A stretch of 64,000 nucleotides of DNA from contig NC_068560.1 of assembly GCF_022201045.2 (NCBI RefSeq), forward strand, positions 19,485,501 to 19,549,500, given 5' to 3'. The notes beneath the pieces were generated by a model that saw nothing but the letters and a program-made list of their open reading frames with translations, was not told where the DNA came from and did no database searches. Origin of the DNA: Citrus sinensis (Eukaryota; Streptophyta; Magnoliopsida; Sapindales; Rutaceae). This document shows, in pieces, positions 58,796 through 64,000 of the stretch (its first letter is position 1; the number at the start of each line of letters is the position of its first letter). The translations under genes were made by a program, and so were the position numbers.

Positions 58796-59567
58796 TGAAA
58801 TCCAACCCATCCCTACCCACCGATGAATGGATTAAAATAAAATTAATTCAACCTAATTAAATAAATATATTTAATTTAATCTAACACAATTTTTAAATTA
58901 TTAGGTTGGATTAGGTTAGGTTGATCGGATTGAAGGTAAATCTGAATTAAAATTAAATAAAAAATATATGAAATTTAGAATAAAAATTATTAAAATCAAA
59001 TATAAATCTATAATAGTGTGAAAATTTCATTCATATCTAGTGTCCAATTAAAAAACAATTAAAACCCAACTCTCTTAAAATTAAGAAAATTATGACAATT
59101 TATTCGTGGCTACACACATATCCTTTTTTATTTTCAATTTCAGATCTTTTAGATAACTAACTAGCATCATGTCTAGTAACAAAATAAAAGTGATATATAA
59201 TTATGCACTGTTAAGTGTTTACTAAACAATAAAGAGAAATTGAAACCAATTTGCTTTTAAAATTAAACTTATAAGATATAAATTTATTTATATAAGAGAG
59301 TGATTTTAGTTTTGAAATTTAGCCTTTAGGATTTTACAACTGACGATAAACTTTTTCTTTTTCTTTTTCTTCTTATTATTATTTACATGGGTTGGGTTTG
59401 GGTTTAGACAGGTTCATCATAATTAACTCAACCTAAACCAATTATTAATTGGATCCAAAAAATTGACCCAATTGGACCACAATAATTCACTCAGCCCATC
59501 AAAATTAGACTGAGTTGGATTTGGTCAGATTAGATCTATTGGGTTGGATTGGATTTGTCCATCCCTA
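58796..59567. mobile_element. hAT-like MITE with TTGGGT-rich ends, copy 2
   Basis: 772 bp, ending GGATTTGTCCATCCCTA (inverse TAGGGATGGACAAATCC). The flanks AGTAAAAT and AGTAAAAC are an 8-bp target duplication with one mismatch. The subterminal CAACCTAA / GGTTGGAT words and AT-rich core match 30581-31261 in order. Confidence 0.8.
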
Positions 59568-62500
59568 AGTAAAACTAGTTAAAAAAACCAAAAATTAATT
59601 AATAAAAAACTTTTAATGCATTTTATAAAGAGAAAATGAATCATAACCGTTAGACATAATAAAGGCCAGGAGTGGCTAGATCATGAAAACATTAGCAAAA
59701 TTCAGTATATCATAGTATCCAAATCTTAAAATTTAGAGGGTATTGCACAATAATTGTAATTTAACAGGGGAAAATGAAAGGGTCTAATTTGTTCGGTTAA
59801 TAGTTACTATTATCAAAATAATAATATTAGAGATTCCAATATTTACGTCTCAAGTTATGTCACTCATCTATTAAATAATGAATTCTATAGTTTGTAAAAT
59901 TATCTAACTACCATTCAATCAATAAATGCCACATTGGTTAGAACTCAATTTGAGACTTAGAAATTGGAATACCTAGCATTGTTCCTTATAACTTCATTTT
60001 TTGTTGGTAAACATGAAATAATTCATTGCACTATGATCTTGTATTTTTGTTCCAAAATTAGTATTGTTTATTCATAGTAAACACATTCTAAGCAGTATTT
60101 TTTTTAATCTTTTTTTAAACTAAAGATGCGTTTGGCACACTATATTGCATTATTTGATACAGGATGTATTGCTTGCATTAGGCTGTATCGTATAAACATT
60201 TTATCATATTAATGTTGCACAATGTTTGGTGCTTCATTGTACTATATGGCACACCCCAGTCCTTTTGTCAAATTCAAGGTGAATCGTGCGATAATAATGC
60301 TACCCAACCCGACCTTTCTCTCAGATTCAAGGCAAATCATGAGATAGTCATTGTATTACTAGTTTCAATGCTTGTATACAAAGCTCATAACATGACATAA
60401 TCAATGAATATATATAAAACTAGTCTCAGGCCTCTATATAAACATCTAGAGAGCTCCATGCATTGAAAAACATCTTCAAAATGTGCATGTTTTACATATC
60501 ACTATACATTCATACATCTCAAATACATACATACGAACATAAATGTGTCCAAAATACAAGTCATGCAACAATACATGTCGTGCCCCAATATCAACTAATC
60601 GAAAAACTAAGCTACACGAATCCTATTGAAACCTATAAGAAATAGGGTAAATCAAAAAATAATGAGTTTACAAATTAGTGAATGCATATAATTTACATAT
60701 AAAAAAAGAAGAAGCAATATTTATACATAATCTTGTTACATAACTCTGCACTAATCAAAATACATAAGCAAACATGAAATCATATAAAGCATACATGAAA
60801 AATTGCACCAAATAGTATCTAGGGGAGATAACTTTCGAACTTACCAGAATCATTCTCAAGCAAGCAGAGTAGGAGAAAAAACCTCTAGTGCCTAACAGAA
60901 ATAAGGTCATTACATCAACAATCTAATTCTTAAAATACATGCATAGAGCACCTAAAGGGAAAGGTACACATATGGTGATTTGCGATCACATCTCATAACT
61001 CGATCAATAATATAATGTACATACATATAATCAAAACACGTCATTAAACCATACTATTAAACATAAATGCTTAGTAGAATGCATAATACTAATAATAGTA
61101 AACTAATAACAATTCTTGGAGGGCTCCTGTGAATTCCTAGGAATGTGGATTTCTCAAAAATATAGAGACTAAAAATTAACTGTTAGAACTAGTATAAAGA
61201 CTAATACATATCATGAAAATTGAATTGTAACTGCTCAAACTTTATAAATTTATTATTTAAGGAATATAATCCTAACTATCTACCTCCAGTTCTCATAACT
61301 TTCTTATTTCTTTTTCTTCTCCCTCGGCATCGGCATCGGCATCAGCTTCTCTTTTCTTTTCTCTTTCAATAGCTCTGTTTTGGTTTTATTAGAGAAAATA
61401 ATGAGAGCTGCTTCAATTTTTCACTTTATATATGACCAACGCCTGCAAATATGAATGATAAGCACACTAGTGAGGCATGCATGCGCTCTAAATAAAGCAA
61501 ACAACTTGTCATGCATATTTGGAGGTAGTGGCATATATAAAATGAAGATTGAAGCAACTCTCCTTATTTTCTCTAATCAAACCGAAACAGAGCTATTGAA
61601 ATATTGTGATATAGCCATTTAATTTTTCCCTTGATTGCAAATGTCCTTATGAAATGTGATATCAGTAATAGTCTAATGTAATATTAGTTGTAATCTGATT
61701 GTAACATCAGTTTAGAAAAAAAAAAAAAAAAAAGAGTTTGCTGGTACTTTTGAAAATCAGCCACGTGTGGCCTTATAAGCTTGCATGTGCATTACAACTT
61801 ATTATATGTTTAGTGTTGCATTGTAATTCTCTTGGTGATTAATTTAAATTATAAGTTGGGGAAAATATTTATTAATACTTTAGAAAAAATAAATATACGT
61901 CTTAAATTTTTTAATATTTTTGTGAACAACCGATGCCATCACTTTCATTTTAGGTAGATGTCTAAGCAATGTTGCTTACAGGCTATCAATTAATCAAAGA
62001 AATCATGATAGCTAGTAATAACATTTAAGAACAACAACAATATTCGCTGCAAAACAATTAGTGAACCCTAAATCTATAATCACATCATAAAATATGAAGT
62101 AAAATCCAATTCAATATAAAAGATTGTACAAATACAAAAGTTTAAGCATAAAAACGTTGATTGCTGTAAATAACGATAAATTCGGATACTCATAGATGCT
62201 GATTATAAAAATTATTCATTGAATTTTTTATATTGTATAATTTTATTTAAGTAAGTAGGCAGATATTTTATACATACACATATGTAACCATTCCTACGTG
62301 CATACACCTTTTTTTTTTTTTTAATATGGGCATACAGTTAAGTCGTGCAATTTAATAGTTTCATAAAAAAAAATTGATAGCGCCTGCGCTAGAGAAAAGA
62401 CGATATGTGTGGGTGTGTATAGTCCTTCTCTCTATATATATACCTTAAATGTGATAAAACCAAAAATTAACGGAATAAGGAATATATTTGGGTAATTAAT

Positions 62501-62965
62501 TAAAAAAATTATAAAATTAAGAAAAGGTTTTGAAATGATCTATAATAGATTAGATATAAGCTTCCATATGCAGGATGACATGAGGAAATACAAACATGAA
62601 GTTGTTAATTATAAAATGCAAATGTGAATCATGCATGTGACTAATAGTGTACTTATGTCGAAGAAAAATTCTCAAAAGATCCTGTGAGCAAGACCAAGCC
62701 TTTAATTCACATTTGCCGTAAGCCTCTTTTTTTTTTTTTTTTTAACTATTTGAATAACAGGGATCAATGAATAGGTATTAAAAATCTATCCGGGACTAAA
62801 GTGGCCGACCAAATTCTAAGAGTAGCGATAATTACACAAGAAGATTAGACAAAATCAGATGCCATATACGTCATTCTATATTTATAAATTTATAATTGTC
62901 TTTACAATTTTATGCAAAACCTTTTATTTTCTAAAAGAGCACAAAGGTATCTCCTTAAAAAATTA
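59568..62965. other. AT-rich intergenic, no gene seen
   Basis: No supported coding region. It contains a CGGCAT triplication at about 61325-61342, the foldback at 61364-61601, and A/T-runs at about 61716 and 62310. Confidence 0.4.
61364..61601. repeat. Long imperfect foldback (about 70-bp arms)
   Basis: 61364-61434 and 61531-61601 are inverse copies with roughly 90% identity, starting TTTCAATAGCTCTGTTT. The loop is about 96 bases. A transcript would form a long near-perfect hairpin. It could be a MITE or a young MIRNA-like inverted repeat. Confidence 0.8.
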
Positions 62966-63654
62966 TCATGGGCAGAAGGTGATAGCATAGTTAGGCCTAC
63001 CAGTACAGGTAAATGTACTAGACTTATCATCATAAGCATAACTATAAGCCTGGGGGCACTGAGTCTTGAAAATCTTAGAGTAATCTGTTGGAGGGCATTT
63101 GTCTGGCGTACCAAAGTCACCTGTACAGCAATACTGTGGCTGATTAAGTGCCAAGCATGCACTCTTGCATGCAATAACACTGCTACCATCAGACCCCTTC
63201 ACGGCCAACTCTAGTGGGCACACGGCATTCACATTTTGAGGGCAGCTGGTGGATGAACAGTTTCCTGAGCCACCACCCTGCGGTGCAAGTGAAAGAGGCA
63301 AGTTAAAGCCATCAACAAGGCTCACATCATAAAAATCTTGTCCCACATTATCTGAAGCTAGCGTTAGTTCGATGAGGGAAGCAGGTGGAGTTGCGCCTGC
63401 TCCATTGCATGACACTTGACCTGAGCCACAATCTGCGGTACCGCAAGTAAACTTTCCGGTTGCATCGGATCCACAGCCGGTTCGAGCCCATATCCGGCCT
63501 GACCACGCGGCCGGGACGCCGAGGGTTGATGATGCTTTGGAAGCTAATTCGAAGCCGGTTGAAGAGAGTTGTGGCTTGCCTGAACCGGTTAGGGTTCCTG
63601 GCCAGACTGTGAATGGACAGTTGTTTGTGAATGTGAATGTAACTGATTCAGCTC
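62966..63654 (-). CDS. Thaumatin-like protein (PR-5 family), last exon
   Basis: A secreted, disulfide-rich defence protein family. The exon begins after an AACACAG acceptor at 63654 in mid-codon and runs to the stop at 62966. It encodes the whole mature domain from [20 protein letters not shown] to [10 protein letters not shown]. All 16 cysteines of the family are present. The acidic-cleft residues of the REDDD type are visible in IWARTGC, SLIELTL and [14 protein letters not shown]. The signal peptide is not encoded here. The open frame continues upstream, but as Lys-rich intron sequence. A first exon with the signal peptide should lie beyond 64000. No lesion was seen. Confidence 0.9.
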
Positions 63655-64000
63655 CTGTGTTAAAAAGGTCTACATTAGCATGCTTAGCTCTTTTTTTTCT
63701 TTTTTTTTCGGCCCCATTAAACAATGCTTTCCCCAAATAAATCCCAGTAACCGAAACAAACAAATAATTGACATTGATTAAACAATATATATGTATTAGC
63801 GGCTAGTACTTACCGCCCTACCGATTTTACAATACTTTGTTACCACGTCAAGATTTTCACGGAAAAGATTAAGAGTATTATGAAAACCAGAGAACAAAAT
63901 TTAGTAGTAATAACGTTTTATTTATTTATTTTTTTTTTTGGAGAGAAAATAAAAAGGCAAGATACTTGAATATAGATTGCAGTAACAATCTCGAGAATTG
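63655..64000. other. Intron of the thaumatin-like gene, first exon not reached
   Basis: T-rich on both sides; I found no ATG followed by a signal-peptide-like stretch and donor in these bases. Confidence 0.5.

Noticed and set aside
60130-61140. Possible LTR or non-coding RNA gene in the long gap before the thaumatin-like gene
   Set aside because: Some phrases look retroelement-like, but no paired repeat, primer site or coding sequence could be identified.

Overview
This window is nuclear DNA from a flowering plant. It is AT-rich, its genes have many GT-AG introns, and more than half of it can be assigned to mobile elements or gene relics. The protein families present (RPS2/At4g27190-type NBS-LRR, DUF247, LPA3, a lignan reductase, a thaumatin-like protein, CYP71-type P450) and the pararetrovirus relic would suit a woody eudicot. 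Citrus or another Sapindales is my best guess, an inference from family resemblance only.

Layout. 1-16 kb is a disease-resistance cluster. It holds an N-terminal NBS-LRR relic (306-1269, -), a CACTA-type transposon terminus (1805), a small spliced gene of unknown function (2278-3940, +), a DUF1336/EDR2-like gene lacking its N-terminal domains (4885-6562, +) and one apparently complete eight-exon NBS-LRR gene (7448-14577, -). A remnant of the EDR2-like gene at about 15.8 kb shows that an NBS-LRR + EDR2-like unit was duplicated in tandem. 17.3-19.8 kb is a family-1 glycosyltransferase pseudogene broken by two MITEs. 20.9-22.2 kb is a DUF247 gene. 25.0-30.3 kb is the nine-exon photosystem II assembly gene LPA3.

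30.5-41.2 kb is a repeat desert. It contains hAT-type and Mutator-type MITEs with clear 8- or 9-bp target duplications, a decayed endogenous pararetrovirus with reverse transcriptase and RNase H, and an old solo LTR that itself carries a MITE. 42.1-53.8 kb is a cytochrome P450 pseudogene split by a young 9.74-kb Ty3/gypsy (Athila-like) retrotransposon with two 1331-bp LTRs, a tRNA-Asp primer site and one in-frame stop in its polyprotein. 55.9-57.6 kb is a four-exon pinoresinol-lariciresinol reductase-like gene. 62.97-63.65 kb is the last exon of a thaumatin-like protein gene whose first exon lies outside the window.

The intact genes do not form one pathway. NBS-LRR, EDR2-like, thaumatin-like and lignan reductase all relate to defence, LPA3 is a chloroplast housekeeping gene, and UGT and P450 are dead specialised-metabolism genes. 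Exon boundaries were set by hand from splice signals, reading phase and family resemblance; no alignment or transcript evidence was available.
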